A stretch of DNA of 64,000 bases from Acuticoccus mangrovi (GCF_016411865.1 NZ_JAEKJA010000011.1:124001-188000), one strand, 5' to 3'; shown: positions 51,553 to 61,813, counted from the first letter of the stretch. Made by a program: numbers and translations. The notes: generated by a model not told the origin, from the sequence alone.

Positions 51553-53544
51553 TCAGAGATCGGCGAGCTTGTCCGCCTCCATGCGCCGCTCCTCGCGCAA
51601 GGTGCGCAGCTCGGCAAGGCCCTTGTTGATCTCCTCGGTGCGATCGAGAATGCGGCGGCGCACCTCCCGGCCTTCCGAGGTGCCGGCGTCGATCGCTTCG
51701 AGGTTCTTGCGGTCGAAGTCGACGGCGTTGCGCATCTCGGTCTGATCGGTCTCGATGGTCTTGATCCGGCGATCGATCTCGTCGATGCGATGGCGAATCT
51801 CGACGAGGCGACCGAGGACGTCGCGGGTCTCCTGGTCGACGGCGCCGCCGACGGACAGCACCTCCTCGATGAGCTCGTCGCTCACGCCCAGAAGCCGGTA
51901 GCCGTCGGCCAAGACGTCGTTGAGCGTCACGTTGAGTGTGATCGTGCCTGCGGGAAGATCGGCGCGCAGGCGCGCACGGCCGGTATCGACCCGCTCCACG
52001 CGGACCGTGACCCCCTCCGCCTCGGCGGTGACGGTGCGGTTCGCCGGGGCCGGGATGTCGGCGACGAGGGTCAGCGGCTCGCGCACTTCGAGGCGCACAG
52101 TGCGTTGCGTCACCACCTCGCGCGAGACGTGGAGCAACCCGTTGGCGCGGTGCGCGCGCGAGATGCGGCGGGTGGTGTCGTTCGTGATGGTGCCGTCGAG
52201 ATCGGCGTTGTGGGCGAAGGGCAGGATGGTGATCTTGCCCCCGTCGGCGCCGGCGAAGCGGGCGTCGCCCACGAAGTTCGCGCCGTCGTACACCGCGACG
52301 AGGCCGCCGGGGACGGTCGCCTCGGCATCGAAGGCGATCTCCAGCGCATCCATCGGCGCGAGCGTGCTAATGAGGCTCGGCACGTAGGCGATGCGGCCCG
52401 CCTCCGCCGCCTCGCCGAGGAAGGGGACGTTGAGGGTGCGCCCCGCGGCGAGGTCGATGTGGCCGGCGACCGGGAAGAGGGTGACGGCCGACGTCGCCTC
52501 GGCCTCGTCGCCGGTGACGAGACGGGCGATCTCCGGGGACGGCGCGGACACGCTCTCGCGCTGGTCGTTCGACAGAAGCGCCGCCACGCTGCGACCCCGG
52601 ATCTTACCCAGAGCGACGCGCCGCTGCGGCGCCATGGCCCCCGGCGAAGGGGCGACGATCTCCGCCTCCGCCGTCCGCCCCACCTCGAAGGGCGCGGTCG
52701 GCCGCTCGGTTCGGAGGGGGCTGTAGACGTCCTGGAAATAGGCGACCGGGGTGCCGACGGCGAGGTTCAGCTCGATATTCTCCCAGTCGAGGCCGGTGGT
52801 GTTCTCGAGCGTCGCCCAGCCTTGGAGCGTCACGCCGTCGTCGCCGATCACGGCGCGGTAGGACGGCCGCCAGACCGTCGTCGGCACCACGAAAGAGAAG
52901 CCCGCGACGGTCTCGCCTTCGAGCCGAATGGTGAGGTCGCGCCGGCCGTCGTCAACGGTCTCGCCGAGCGCCGGCACCACGCCCGCCATCCGCTCCTCCA
53001 CCGCGGTACCCTCGATCGACAGGGTGTCGAGCGAGGCGAAGGTGGCGAAGGCGACGCGCCCGTCGGCGGTGGCGAGGGCGACGCGCACGCCGGGCTTCTC
53101 CGGCGTGTTGTCGGCACCGGGGATCGTCACCGGATTGAACGCGAGGAGGCGACCCGACACCGTGGTGATACCGCCGGAGAGCTGCACGGTCTCGCCGATG
53201 AGCGAGGTGAGGAGGGTCGCGGGATCGGCGAGGTCGCCGGCGAGGAGGCGGCCGGTCACGGAGCGCTCGCCGACGGGCTCGGCCGCTTCGAGGTCCACCG
53301 ACACCACCGCCGCGTTGCCGCTGACGAGGAGGGTTCGCAGGACGTCGGCGATCTGCGGCCGCTCGATGGCGAGGCGCATCTCGTCGCCCGCGCCGCGCAT
53401 CCGCCCTTCCACCTGGGCGAGCCCTCCGGTGGCGAGCGTCACGCGGGTGACGGCGATGTTGCCCCGGTCCGGCGTCGGCTGGGCGAGCGCCGTGGTCGAC
53501 AAGAGGGCGGCGAGGAGAACGCCGGAAGCGGTGGGAACGCGCAT
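51553..53544 (-). CDS. DUF4139-type exported protein with C-terminal coiled coil
   Basis: A 663-residue protein. A signal peptide (about 1-22, ending TTALA) is followed by beta-rich sequence and a segment like DUF4139 (WRPSYRAVIGDDGVTLQGWATLENTTG near 250). The last 100 residues are a charged coiled coil (RHRIDEIDRRIKTIETDQTEM, EEINKGLAELRTLREERR). Relatives of DUF4139 are uncharacterised envelope proteins. The ATG at 53544 gives the signal peptide. It is alone and convergent with serA. Confidence 0.75.
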   Translation of the reverse strand: MRVPTASGVLLAALLSTTALAQPTPDRGNIAVTRVTLATGGLAQVEGRMRGAGDEMRLAIERPQIADVLRTLLVSGNAAVVSVDLEAAEPVGERSVTGRLLAGDLADPATLLTSLIGETVQLSGGITTVSGRLLAFNPVTIPGADNTPEKPGVRVALATADGRVAFATFASLDTLSIEGTAVEERMAGVVPALGETVDDGRRDLTIRLEGETVAGFSFVVPTTVWRPSYRAVIGDDGVTLQGWATLENTTGLDWENIELNLAVGTPVAYFQDVYSPLRTERPTAPFEVGRTAEAEIVAPSPGAMAPQRRVALGKIRGRSVAALLSNDQRESVSAPSPEIARLVTGDEAEATSAVTLFPVAGHIDLAAGRTLNVPFLGEAAEAGRIAYVPSLISTLAPMDALEIAFDAEATVPGGLVAVYDGANFVGDARFAGADGGKITILPFAHNADLDGTITNDTTRRISRAHRANGLLHVSREVVTQRTVRLEVREPLTLVADIPAPANRTVTAEAEGVTVRVERVDTGRARLRADLPAGTITLNVTLNDVLADGYRLLGVSDELIEEVLSVGGAVDQETRDVLGRLVEIRHRIDEIDRRIKTIETDQTEMRNAVDFDRKNLEAIDAGTSEGREVRRRILDRTEEINKGLAELRTLREERRMEADKLADL

Positions 53545-53713
53545 TGTCTCTGTTGCTCCGATCACGGGCGGCTCTGTCGACCGCTCTTGCGTCAGGCACG
53601 CAGGGATCGGCGTGCCGCTCGGCTCGGACTATGGAGCGGTGAGACCAACTTGCGATGAACGATCGCACGAGAGGCCGCGACACCCGCGCGCACGCGGGCC
53701 GGCCCCGCCGGGG

Positions 53714-56572
53714 TCAGCTCCCCGGCCGCCCCGTCTTGCGCTTGCGGCGACCGCGGCGCTTCTGGTCGGCCGGGTCTTCGTGGCTACCGATGCCGACGCG
53801 GTGGCGCACGATGAGCTCGTCGGCGTCTTCCTTGCGGCGGGGCTTCTCGGTGCGTCTCACCGTCATCTCGTCGAGGGTGTTCTTGCGGGCGCGGGTGGGC
53901 GGCAGCTCGCCGTCGTCGCGGCGGACCTTGCCGCGGTCGGTGCCGGGGCCCATGTCGTCGAGCGACGGCTTCTTGGCGCGCGTCTTGAGGTTGGCTGACG
54001 GGCCGTAGGCGCGCTCGCCCGCGTAGCGCCCGGCGCTCGCCTCCACGTCGCGCTGGCGGCCCATCGGGTCGTCCGAAATCGCGAGCTCGGTCCGCTGCAG
54101 GCGCTGGATCTCGTCGCGCAGCCGGGCGGCCTCCTCGAACTCGAGGTTGGCGGCGGCGTCGCGCATCCGCTTTTCGAGGTCCTCGAGGGTCACCTTCATG
54201 TTGTGACCGAAGACCGCCGCCTCTTCCTCGGCGTAGCCCTTGTCGACGCGCACGTGGTCGCGCTCGTACATCGATTCCAGGATGTCGCCGATGGAGCGCT
54301 TCACCGATTCCGGCGTGATGCCGTGCTCCTCGTTGAAGGCGAGCTGCTTCTCGCGCCGCCGGTTGGTCTCCTTGATGGCGCGGTCCATCGAGCCCGTCAC
54401 CGTGTCGGCATAGAGGATCACGCGGCCGTCGACGTTGCGGGCGGCGCGGCCGATCGTCTGCACCAGCGAGGTCTCGGAGCGCAGGAAGCCTTCCTTGTCG
54501 GCGTCGAGGATCGCGACGAGGCCGCACTCGGGAATGTCGAGCCCCTCGCGCAGGAGGTTGATGCCGACGAGCACGTCGAACGCGCCGAGGCGGAGGTCGC
54601 GGATGATCTCGATGCGCTCGATGGTGTCGATGTCGGAGTGCATGTAGCGCACGCGCACGCCGTTGTCGTGGAGGTACTCGGTGAGGTCCTCCGCCATCCG
54701 CTTGGTCAGCACGGTGACGAGGGTGCGGTAGCCCTGGTCGGCAACGGTGCGGATCTCGCCGAGCACGTCGTCGACCTGGTGCTTGGCGGGGCGGATGTCG
54801 ACCGGCGGGTCGATCAGCCCGGTCGGGCGGATCACCTGCTCGACGAAGACGCCGCCGGACTCCTCCATCTCCCAGTTGCCGGGCGTCGCGGAGACGCAGA
54901 TCGTCTGCGGGCGCATGATGTCCCACTCCTCGAAACGGAGCGGGCGGTTGTCCATGCACGAGGGCAGGCGGAAGCCATACTCGGCGAGGGTCGCCTTGCG
55001 GCGGAAGTCGCCGCGGTACATCGCCCCCACCTGCGGCGCCGTCACGTGGCTCTCGTCGAGGAAGACGAGGGCGTTGTCGGGCAGATATTCGAACAGCGTC
55101 GGCGGCGGCTCGCCCGGCTTGCGGCCCGTCAGATAGCGCGAATAGTTCTCGATGCCGGCGCAGGAGCCCGTCGCCTCCAGCATTTCGAGGTCGAAGCGGG
55201 TGCGCTGCTCGAGCCGCTGCGCCTCCAGCAGACGACCGGCATTGTTCAGCTCCGTCAGGCGGTGCCGCAGCTCCTCCTTGATGGACTTCATCGCCTGCTG
55301 CAGCGTCGGCCGCGGCGTCACGTAGTGCGAGTTGGCGTAGACCTTCACGAGCTCCATCTCCTCCGACTTCTTGCCGGTCAGGGGATCGAACTCGGTGATC
55401 GTCTCCACCTCGTCGCCGAACAGCGAGACGCGCCAAGCGCGGTCCTCGTAGTGGGCGGGGAAGATCTCGATGGTGTCGCCGCGCACGCGGAAGGTGCCGC
55501 GCACGAAGTTGGCCTCGGCGCGCTTGTACTGCAGCGCGACGAGGTCGGCGAGGAGCTGGCGCTGGTCGAGCCGCTCGCCCACCTGGATGGAAAAGGTCAT
55601 CGCCGTGTAGGTCTCGACCGAGCCGATACCGTAGATGCACGAGACGGAGGCGACGATGATCACGTCGTCCCGCTCCAGCAGCGCGCGGGTGGCCGAGTGG
55701 CGCATCCGGTCGATCTGCTCGTTGATCGACGATTCCTTCTCGATATAGGTGTCCGTCCGCGGTACGTAGGCCTCAGGCTGGTAGTAATCGTAGTAGGACA
55801 CGAAATATTCGACGGCGTTACTCGGAAAAAACGACTTGAACTCGCCGTAGAGCTGCGCCGCCAGCGTCTTGTTGGGGGCGAGGATGAGCGCCGGGCGCTG
55901 CATCGTCTCGATGACCTTGGCCATCGTGTAGGTCTTGCCCGAGCCGGTGACGCCGAGGAGCACCTGGGTGCGGTCGCCGCCGGTAAGGCCGTCCACCAGC
56001 TCGGCGATCGCCTGAGGCTGATCGCCGCGCGGCTCGTAGCTCGACACGATCTCAAGCGGCACGCCGCCTTCCGACTTCTCCGGGCGCGGCGGGCGGTGGG
56101 GCTGCCACTCGCCGGCGCGAAACTCCGGACGGCCGTCCTGGATCAGCCGCTCGAGCGCCGACACGGTGGCGGTGACGCCCGACTCGGGCAGCTTCTCCGC
56201 CTCCTCCAGCGCGATGTCGAGGCCGGGGATGGGGTTGAGGCCGGAGGCCGCACGCTCGCGGGCGCTCGCCTTGCCGCCCATCGAGGTGCCGCGCGCGGTG
56301 CGGCCGGACGCGGTGCCGCCCTTGGCGCGCGTCTTCGGCTCCTTCGCCGACGCCTCCTTCTTGGCGGCTGCGTCCTTCTTGCTGACGGCGTCCTTCTTGG
56401 CGCGCGGCTTCGCGGCGCCCTTCGCCTTCGTGGCGACGGGCTTCGGCGCGCCGGCCTCAGCTCCCTCGGCCTCCCCCGCCTCGACCTCGGCCGCCCAGCG
56501 CGCGATGGAGCCGTCCTTGAAGGGCGCCTCGCCTGCCTCGCCGAGCCCGTCCGGATCGTCGTCGTGTGCCAT
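53714..56572 (-). CDS. uvrB: UvrB, excision-repair helicase subunit with long N-terminal extension
   Basis: A 952-residue UvrB, longer than the usual 670-700. Core starts near residue 172 with [20 protein letters not shown]; Walker A GVTGSGKT near 205, beta-hairpin [20 protein letters not shown] near 260, helicase motif [10 protein letters not shown] near 690, and a C-terminal UVR domain ([24 protein letters not shown]) that contacts UvrC. The N-terminal 170 residues are Lys/Ala-rich and low complexity. The C-terminal 110 after UVR are also basic and variable. UvrB receives damage from UvrA and loads UvrC. Confidence 0.95.
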   Translation of the reverse strand: MAHDDDPDGLGEAGEAPFKDGSIARWAAEVEAGEAEGAEAGAPKPVATKAKGAAKPRAKKDAVSKKDAAAKKEASAKEPKTRAKGGTASGRTARGTSMGGKASARERAASGLNPIPGLDIALEEAEKLPESGVTATVSALERLIQDGRPEFRAGEWQPHRPPRPEKSEGGVPLEIVSSYEPRGDQPQAIAELVDGLTGGDRTQVLLGVTGSGKTYTMAKVIETMQRPALILAPNKTLAAQLYGEFKSFFPSNAVEYFVSYYDYYQPEAYVPRTDTYIEKESSINEQIDRMRHSATRALLERDDVIIVASVSCIYGIGSVETYTAMTFSIQVGERLDQRQLLADLVALQYKRAEANFVRGTFRVRGDTIEIFPAHYEDRAWRVSLFGDEVETITEFDPLTGKKSEEMELVKVYANSHYVTPRPTLQQAMKSIKEELRHRLTELNNAGRLLEAQRLEQRTRFDLEMLEATGSCAGIENYSRYLTGRKPGEPPPTLFEYLPDNALVFLDESHVTAPQVGAMYRGDFRRKATLAEYGFRLPSCMDNRPLRFEEWDIMRPQTICVSATPGNWEMEESGGVFVEQVIRPTGLIDPPVDIRPAKHQVDDVLGEIRTVADQGYRTLVTVLTKRMAEDLTEYLHDNGVRVRYMHSDIDTIERIEIIRDLRLGAFDVLVGINLLREGLDIPECGLVAILDADKEGFLRSETSLVQTIGRAARNVDGRVILYADTVTGSMDRAIKETNRRREKQLAFNEEHGITPESVKRSIGDILESMYERDHVRVDKGYAEEEAAVFGHNMKVTLEDLEKRMRDAAANLEFEEAARLRDEIQRLQRTELAISDDPMGRQRDVEASAGRYAGERAYGPSANLKTRAKKPSLDDMGPGTDRGKVRRDDGELPPTRARKNTLDEMTVRRTEKPRRKEDADELIVRHRVGIGSHEDPADQKRRGRRKRKTGRPGS

Positions 56573-56620
56573 ACCCCGAATATGGCGCACGGCAATGGCG
56601 ATTGAAAGGCGAGGTCCTGC

Positions 56621-57349
56621 CTAGAATTGCTGCGCCGCGAACATCACCAGCGTGAACAGGATCGGCTGGTGGACGAGGTAGATCAGCAGGCTGTTGCGCC
56701 CCATCAGGGCGAGCCATCCGGTGCCCGCCGGCGCCGGGCCTCCGGCGAGGTCCATGGTGCGCGCCGTCGCGATGCCGGCGAGGGTGAGCGCGAACCAGGG
56801 GAAGATCGGCTCGTAGTCGAAGGTGATGGGGGCCACCGGAGCGAGGCCGAAGGGCACCAGCCAGGCCGCCTCGAAGATCGCCGAGCGGAACACGAAGGGC
56901 AGCACGAACACCACGACCGCGGCGAGGCCGGTGAGCCAGGCGGGGGCGAAGAGAAAGGGCAGCGCCAACACGCTGAAGGTGGCGATGGCGTGGAGGATGC
57001 CGAAGGTGATCGGCACCGGCATCGCGAAATAGGTGCCGACGGTGACGACCGCCGCCGCCGCGACGATGATCGCGAAGCGCCGCCAGAACGACCCCCAGCG
57101 GATGCGGGCCGGGTGGGCCGCCACGAGGCTGACGCCGACGAGGAACAGGAAGGTGCCCGCGATCGCGGCGGCGAAGCCGCGCCAGGCCGGCGCCGACGTG
57201 ACCGGCCAGTCGACGATGCCGAAGAACATCAGGTCGAACGAGCCGTGGTAGACGATCATCGCGACGAGTGCGACGCCGCGGGCGACGTCGAGCCAGCCGA
57301 GACGCTGGCGGCGGGCCGCGTTCCGGCGGGAGGCGGGGGGCGGGCTCAG
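56621..57349 (-). CDS. DUF1624/YeiB-type acyltransferase-like membrane protein
   Basis: A 242-residue integral membrane protein. It begins RLGWLDVARGVALVAMIVYH, typical of the heparan-alpha-glucosaminide N-acetyltransferase-like DUF1624 group, and ends GRNSLLIYLVHQPILF with about six or seven membrane segments. No in-frame ATG, GTG or TTG precedes the conserved N-terminus. The CTG at 57349 overlaps the upstream LysR stop as CTGA and follows a ggcggagg site, so it is taken as the start; the next ATG (57259) would remove the domain opening. Confidence 0.8.
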   Translation of the reverse strand: MSPPPASRRNAARRQRLGWLDVARGVALVAMIVYHGSFDLMFFGIVDWPVTSAPAWRGFAAAIAGTFLFLVGVSLVAAHPARIRWGSFWRRFAIIVAAAAVVTVGTYFAMPVPITFGILHAIATFSVLALPFLFAPAWLTGLAAVVVFVLPFVFRSAIFEAAWLVPFGLAPVAPITFDYEPIFPWFALTLAGIATARTMDLAGGPAPAGTGWLALMGRNSLLIYLVHQPILFTLVMFAAQQF

Positions 57350-58236
57350 AAGCGCCAGGCCTCCGCCTTCGCCAGGATGAAGTCGCGGAAGGCCTGCACG
57401 CGGGCGGAGTTCCGCAGCTCCTCGGCATAGACGAAGTAGAGTTCGTAGGATGGGGCTTCCGCGCCGAGATCGAGGCGCACCAGCGTCTCGTCGTCCTCGA
57501 CCACGAAGTCGGGCAGGACGCCGATGCCGCAGCCGGTGGCGACGGCGTAGCGCAACGCGATGATGTTGGAGATCCGCGCCGCCGCGTGACGCGGATCGTC
57601 GGGCGCGCGGCCCGCCGTCTCCAGCCAGTTGAGGTCGCGCAAATAGGCCGGCGGGTTGGGGCCGAACGCCACGATGCGGTGCTGCGACAGGTCCTCCAGC
57701 GACTTCGGCGCACCGTATTTGTCCACGTAGCTGCGCGCGGCATAGACGTGGAAGTGGACCGTGAACAGGCGGCGCTGCACGAGGTCGGGCTGGACCGGCT
57801 GGCGCCAGCGGATCGCGATGTCGGCCTCGCGCATGCCGATGTCGAGCTCGTGATCGTCGAAGATCAGCGAGAGCTGGACGTCGGGATAGAGCTCCACGAA
57901 GTCGGAAATGCGCGAGCAGAGCCAGGACGAGCCGAGGCCGATGGTGGTGGTGACCCGCAGGATGCCGCGCGGACGGTCGCGCGAGTCGAGGAGAGCCCCC
58001 TCGACCGTCTGCAACTCGCGCGCGATCTGGCTGGTGGTGCGGAACAGGCGCTCGCCCTGCTCGGTGAGCAGCAAGCCCCGGGCGTGGCGGTGGAAGAGGG
58101 CCACGCCGATCTGCATCTCCAGCGCATGAACCTGACGGCTCACCGCCGATTGGCTGATGCCGAGGTCTTCGCCGGCGTGAGTGAAGCTGCCCTTCTGCGC
58201 GGCGGCGTGAAAGACCCTCAGCTTGTCCCAGTCCAT
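57346..58236 (-). CDS. LsrB/VtlR-like LysR regulator
   Basis: A 296-residue LysR protein (MDWDKLRVFHAAAQKGSFTHAGEDLG, helix-turn-helix near 20-40). In Sinorhizobium and Brucella the regulator next to trxB is LsrB/VtlR, which controls envelope, redox and small-RNA genes. Gene order trxB then LysR, 47 bases apart on the same strand, supports that assignment. Only two cysteines are present, Cys107 and Cys236, fewer than reported for the redox-sensing rhizobial protein. It overlaps the DUF1624 gene by four bases. Confidence 0.8.
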   Translation of the reverse strand: MDWDKLRVFHAAAQKGSFTHAGEDLGISQSAVSRQVHALEMQIGVALFHRHARGLLLTEQGERLFRTTSQIARELQTVEGALLDSRDRPRGILRVTTTIGLGSSWLCSRISDFVELYPDVQLSLIFDDHELDIGMREADIAIRWRQPVQPDLVQRRLFTVHFHVYAARSYVDKYGAPKSLEDLSQHRIVAFGPNPPAYLRDLNWLETAGRAPDDPRHAAARISNIIALRYAVATGCGIGVLPDFVVEDDETLVRLDLGAEAPSYELYFVYAEELRNSARVQAFRDFILAKAEAWRF

Positions 58237-58283
58237 GGATGGCCTCCGTCAGTCCGCGGATGGGAGAATGTGAGCGCGAGACG

Positions 58284-59255
58284 TCATGCGGCGACCTTTT
58301 CCTTCGAGGGTACAGGATTCGCGGCGAGGAATCGCTCCACCTCGAGCGCGGCCATGCAGCCCATGCCGGCGGCGGTGACGGCCTGGCGGAACGTCTCGTC
58401 GGCCACGTCGCCGGCGGCGTACACGCCGGGAATGTTGGTGGCGGTGGAGTCGGGCTCCGTCCACACATAGCCCGAGGGGCGCAGCTTGAGCTGGTCCTTG
58501 ACGAGCTCGGTCGCCGGCGCGTGACCGATGGCGATGAAGACCCCGTCGACCTTCACCCGGCGTTCCTCGCCCGTCACCGTGTCGCGCAGGACGGCGCCGG
58601 TGACGCCGGCCGGCGTGCCCTCGCCTTCGACCTCGGCGAGCTCGGCGTTCCAGATCACCTCCACCTTGTCGTGGGCGAACAGGCGGTCCTGCAGGATCTT
58701 CTCGGCACGCAACGAGTCGCGGCGGTGAACGAGGGTGACCTTGGAGGCATGGTTCGTCAGGTAGAGGGCCTCTTCCACGGCGGTGTTGCCGCCGCCGATC
58801 ACGAGCACCTCCTTGCCGCGATAGAAGAAGCCGTCGCAGGTGGCGCAGGCCGACACGCCGAAGCCCTTATATTGCTCCTCCGAGGGCAGCCCGAGCCACT
58901 TCGCCTGGGCGCCGGTCGCGAGGATCACGGCATCGGCGACGTAGGTCGTGCCGCCATCGCCCTCGAGGCGGAAGGGGCGCGCGGAAAGATCGGCGCTCGT
59001 CAGGTGGTCGTAGACGATCTTGGTGCCGACGTGCTCGGCCTGGGCGCGCATCTGCTCCATCAGCCAGGGGCCCTGCACCACGTCGGCGAAGCCCGGGTAG
59101 TTCTCCACGTCCGTGGTGATCGTCATCTGGCCGCCCGGCTGGATGCCGGCGACGAGCACGGGCTCCAGCATCGCCCGCGCGGCGTAGATGCCGGCGGTGT
59201 ATCCGGCCGGGCCGGAACCAATGATGAGGAGCTTCGTTCTGACGGTATCGCCCAT
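58284..59255 (-). CDS. trxB: TrxB, thioredoxin reductase
   Basis: A 323-residue flavoprotein with FAD motif IGSGPAGYTAGIYAARA near 12, the redox centre SACATCDGFFYRG (Cys-Ala-Thr-Cys, near 140), the NADPH motif VIGGGNTAVEEAL near 157 and the C-terminal VYAAGDVADETFRQAVTAAG near 288. It reduces thioredoxin with NADPH. First gene of trxB-lsrB-DUF1624 operon on the minus strand. ATG 59255 is the family start. Confidence 0.96.
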   Translation of the reverse strand: MGDTVRTKLLIIGSGPAGYTAGIYAARAMLEPVLVAGIQPGGQMTITTDVENYPGFADVVQGPWLMEQMRAQAEHVGTKIVYDHLTSADLSARPFRLEGDGGTTYVADAVILATGAQAKWLGLPSEEQYKGFGVSACATCDGFFYRGKEVLVIGGGNTAVEEALYLTNHASKVTLVHRRDSLRAEKILQDRLFAHDKVEVIWNAELAEVEGEGTPAGVTGAVLRDTVTGEERRVKVDGVFIAIGHAPATELVKDQLKLRPSGYVWTEPDSTATNIPGVYAAGDVADETFRQAVTAAGMGCMAALEVERFLAANPVPSKEKVAA

Positions 59256-59321
59256 AGTCGTGATCCTTCTCCTCTGGAACTGTCGCAGGGCTCTCTCACC
59301 CCACAGATGCGCTGCAGCGCA

Positions 59322-60245
59322 TCATCGGACAAGACCCATGCGTTTTTGAAGGGCCTCGGCGATCACTTGTGCCGCGTCGAGCGGTGGATAAGTCCAGTGG
59401 GAGAGACCGCCGTCGAACCAGCGCATGGTGCCGTGGGCGAGGAGACTGCCATAGAAGCGCTCGAACTTGGCCTTGCCACCGGGAAGGCGCCAGCCGTAGA
59501 GCGGCACGCCGGCGGCGGCCACGTCCGACATCATGGCCACCGAGTCGGCGGTCGCGACGATCGCGTCCGAGCGCGCCAGGATGCCGGCGTAGAGGGTGGA
59601 GGCGTCGGCGTCGGGCGTGGCTCCGTCGACGAAGAGGTCCGCCGCGTCACCGAGCCGCGCGGCAAGGAGCGCGGTCAAATCGGCTCCGGTGCGGCGGCTG
59701 GTCGTGATAAGCAGGCTCGCGTCGTGCGCCTTGGCGAAGCCGGCGAGGCGGGCCGCCAGCTCGACGGCCTCCGTCGGGCCGAACCGATGGGCCTGGTTGG
59801 CGCCGCCGATCAGCACCCCGACCACCGGCTTGGCGAGGCCGGGCAGGCGCCGGTTGATCTCGGCGAGGCCGGCGGCGCGCTCCTCGGCGGTGACCGCGGA
59901 CGGAGCGGTGGCGGTCTCGAGCCGGCCGCGGCGGGCGAACGGCGCTGCATATCGGTCATGCGCCGGCGCCCAGACGAGATCGAAGCAGCTGGCGCGCCAC
60001 GCAACCGGTTGAAGCAAAGCAACGAATGGGCGAGGTTTCCTACCACGTGCAATAGTTCTTGCCGGCGCGATGCTCTGGCGACCGGCGCCGATCACCAACG
60101 CAATGTCTTCGTCGATGGCCGGAACAGTGGACTGCGGGCCGACTTCCATGACATCGATGGTAAAGGGCAAACGGCGGGCGACGGCGAGGGCCTGTCGGAG
60201 ATGCCCTTTCTTACCGTGCGACGCAAGAATCAAACACCGCTTCAT
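59322..60245 (-). CDS. ELM1-like protein (DUF1022)
   Basis: A 307-residue protein of the mitochondrial-fission ELM1 family. It starts KRCLILASHGKKGHLRQALAVARRL, the typical nucleotide-sugar-like opening, and carries GVLIGGANQAHRFG near 160, LLITTSRRTG near 190 and the late segment ATADSVAMMSDVAAAGVPLYGW near 242. Bacterial members resemble glycosyltransferases and are uncharacterised. ATG 60245 begins at the conserved part; an open frame reaches a GTG at 60311. It is divergent from the Lrp gene. Confidence 0.75.
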   Translation of the reverse strand: MKRCLILASHGKKGHLRQALAVARRLPFTIDVMEVGPQSTVPAIDEDIALVIGAGRQSIAPARTIARGRKPRPFVALLQPVAWRASCFDLVWAPAHDRYAAPFARRGRLETATAPSAVTAEERAAGLAEINRRLPGLAKPVVGVLIGGANQAHRFGPTEAVELAARLAGFAKAHDASLLITTSRRTGADLTALLAARLGDAADLFVDGATPDADASTLYAGILARSDAIVATADSVAMMSDVAAAGVPLYGWRLPGGKAKFERFYGSLLAHGTMRWFDGGLSHWTYPPLDAAQVIAEALQKRMGLVR

Positions 60246-60374
60246 GAATTCTGTTCGCACTTCGGCCTCGGATCCAAGCATGGAATGCTTGACCTCGTCG
60301 CGAAAGGACACAAATCGTCTGAAGCGGTCAGCGACAAAGATAGCTGCCTATTATGAAAGTGTACGTACCGCGCC

Positions 60375-60884
60375 ATGAAAGTTCGTCTGGATTCTGTGGA
60401 CTGGAAGATCCTCGCCGCATTGCAGGCCAATGGGCGGATCACCAATGTGGAGTTGGCGCGGCGCGCAGGCATCTCGGCCCCGCCGTGTCTGAGGCGCGTG
60501 CGCGCGTTGGAACAGGGCGGCATCATCAAAGGATACCGCACGCTCATCGATGAGAAAGAGCTCGGATACGACCTGACTGCCTTCGCCTTCGTGGGGCTGA
60601 AGAACCAGACGGAGGCCGAACTCGTCCGCTTCGAAGAACAGCTGCGCACGTGGTCCATCGTCCGCGAGGCGTGGATGGTCTCGGGCGAGGTGGATTTTAT
60701 TCTCTTCTGCATCACCGACACGCTGCGCTCGTTTCAGAACTTTATCATCGAGACGCTGACGGCGACCGAGAATGTGGAGAGCGTGCGGACGTCGCTGACG
60801 ATCCGCCAGTCCAAGGCGGAACCGCGCATCCCGATGGACCTGCCGGAGGCGGCAGGCGACGCACCGAGCTTCGTGCCGGCCTGA
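60375..60884 (+). CDS. Lrp/AsnC-family regulator
   Basis: A 169-residue regulator. The DNA-binding domain is at 1-60 (LDSVDWKILAALQANGRITNVELARRAGISAPPCLRRVRALE) and the RAM effector domain at 65-150. A Pro/Ala tail of about 15 residues follows. The gene sits near trxB as in several Rhizobiales. It probably senses an amino acid; the adjacent DMT exporter, convergent with a three-base gap, could be a target. Confidence 0.88.
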   Translation: MKVRLDSVDWKILAALQANGRITNVELARRAGISAPPCLRRVRALEQGGIIKGYRTLIDEKELGYDLTAFAFVGLKNQTEAELVRFEEQLRTWSIVREAWMVSGEVDFILFCITDTLRSFQNFIIETLTATENVESVRTSLTIRQSKAEPRIPMDLPEAAGDAPSFVPA

Positions 60885-60887
60885 GCC

Positions 60888-61805
60888 TCAGCGCCCGCGG
60901 GCGAGGCGGCTGATCCGGCCCACGAGATCGAAGCCCGGCAGGATCATCAGCATCGCGAGCGCCACGAGCACCAGCGCCGTCACCTCGGTCAGGCCGACCG
61001 GCTCGCCGAGCATCAGCGCCGAGAAGAACACGCCGAGCGGCGGCACCATCAGCGTGCCCATCGAGGCGATCGACGGCGGCAGCAGGCGCACCATCGCGAA
61101 ATAGACCGCCTGGCAGAAGATCATCGGGATGAGCGCCGCGAAGGCGAGGCAGAGAAGACTGACCGCGCTCGCGCTCAGCAGCGTCTCCGGCCGCCCCGCG
61201 AGGGTGGCGGTGAGGATGATCCCCGGCGCCCCGATGCACAGGAGCCAGCCGTTGATGACGAGCGGCGTCACCGACCAGCTCGAGCCCTTGGCGACGATGG
61301 TCGCCGTCGCCCAGCTCATCGCGGCACAGATCATCAGGAAGGCACCGAAGCTCTGCGTCGCCACCGCGTCGATCGAAGGAAGCACGAGGAGCGCCATCGC
61401 CAGCATGCCGAGGACGAGCCCGAGGATGCGCCGCGGCGTGACCCTTTCGCCGAGGAAGATCACCGAGCCGAGCGTCGCCCACACCGGCATGCTGAAGGCG
61501 AGCACGGTGGCCCGGCCCGCCTCGATCTCCGACAGGCCGAGGATCGAGCAGGCGTTCCACAGATAGCCCTGGAACAGGCCGAGCCACAGGAGCGGGATCC
61601 ACTCGCCGCGGGGCACCCTGATGCGGTGACCGAGAAGGTAGGCGACGAGCAGCGAGCCGACGCCGCCGCCCAAGGCCGTGCCGCTGCGGAAGGCCCAGGG
61701 CTCGATGGTGGTCAGCCCGATCTTCATGATCGGCCAATTCACGGCCCAGAAAATCGACAAGAGGGCGACGGCCGTCACTTGCGCGGCCCGATTGTGCTGG
61801 ATCAT
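60888..61805 (-). CDS. DMT-superfamily (EamA-type) transporter
   Basis: A 305-residue membrane protein with about ten hydrophobic segments and two EamA repeats (FWAVNWPIMKIGLTTIEPWAFRSG, then AMSWATATIVAKGSS, and PPLGVFFSALMLGEP). Members export amino acids or metabolites. Start ATG 61805 is eight bases from the start of the divergent 2-hydroxyacid dehydrogenase, so the two promoters must overlap. Confidence 0.88.
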   Translation of the reverse strand: MIQHNRAAQVTAVALLSIFWAVNWPIMKIGLTTIEPWAFRSGTALGGGVGSLLVAYLLGHRIRVPRGEWIPLLWLGLFQGYLWNACSILGLSEIEAGRATVLAFSMPVWATLGSVIFLGERVTPRRILGLVLGMLAMALLVLPSIDAVATQSFGAFLMICAAMSWATATIVAKGSSWSVTPLVINGWLLCIGAPGIILTATLAGRPETLLSASAVSLLCLAFAALIPMIFCQAVYFAMVRLLPPSIASMGTLMVPPLGVFFSALMLGEPVGLTEVTALVLVALAMLMILPGFDLVGRISRLARGR

Positions 61806-61813
61806 ATCGACCG

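Noticed and set aside
54203-56605. An 800-residue plus-strand open frame
   Set aside because: It lies antisense to uvrB, whose motifs are complete, and is Arg/His/Leu-rich without any family motif. It is a frame kept open by high GC content.
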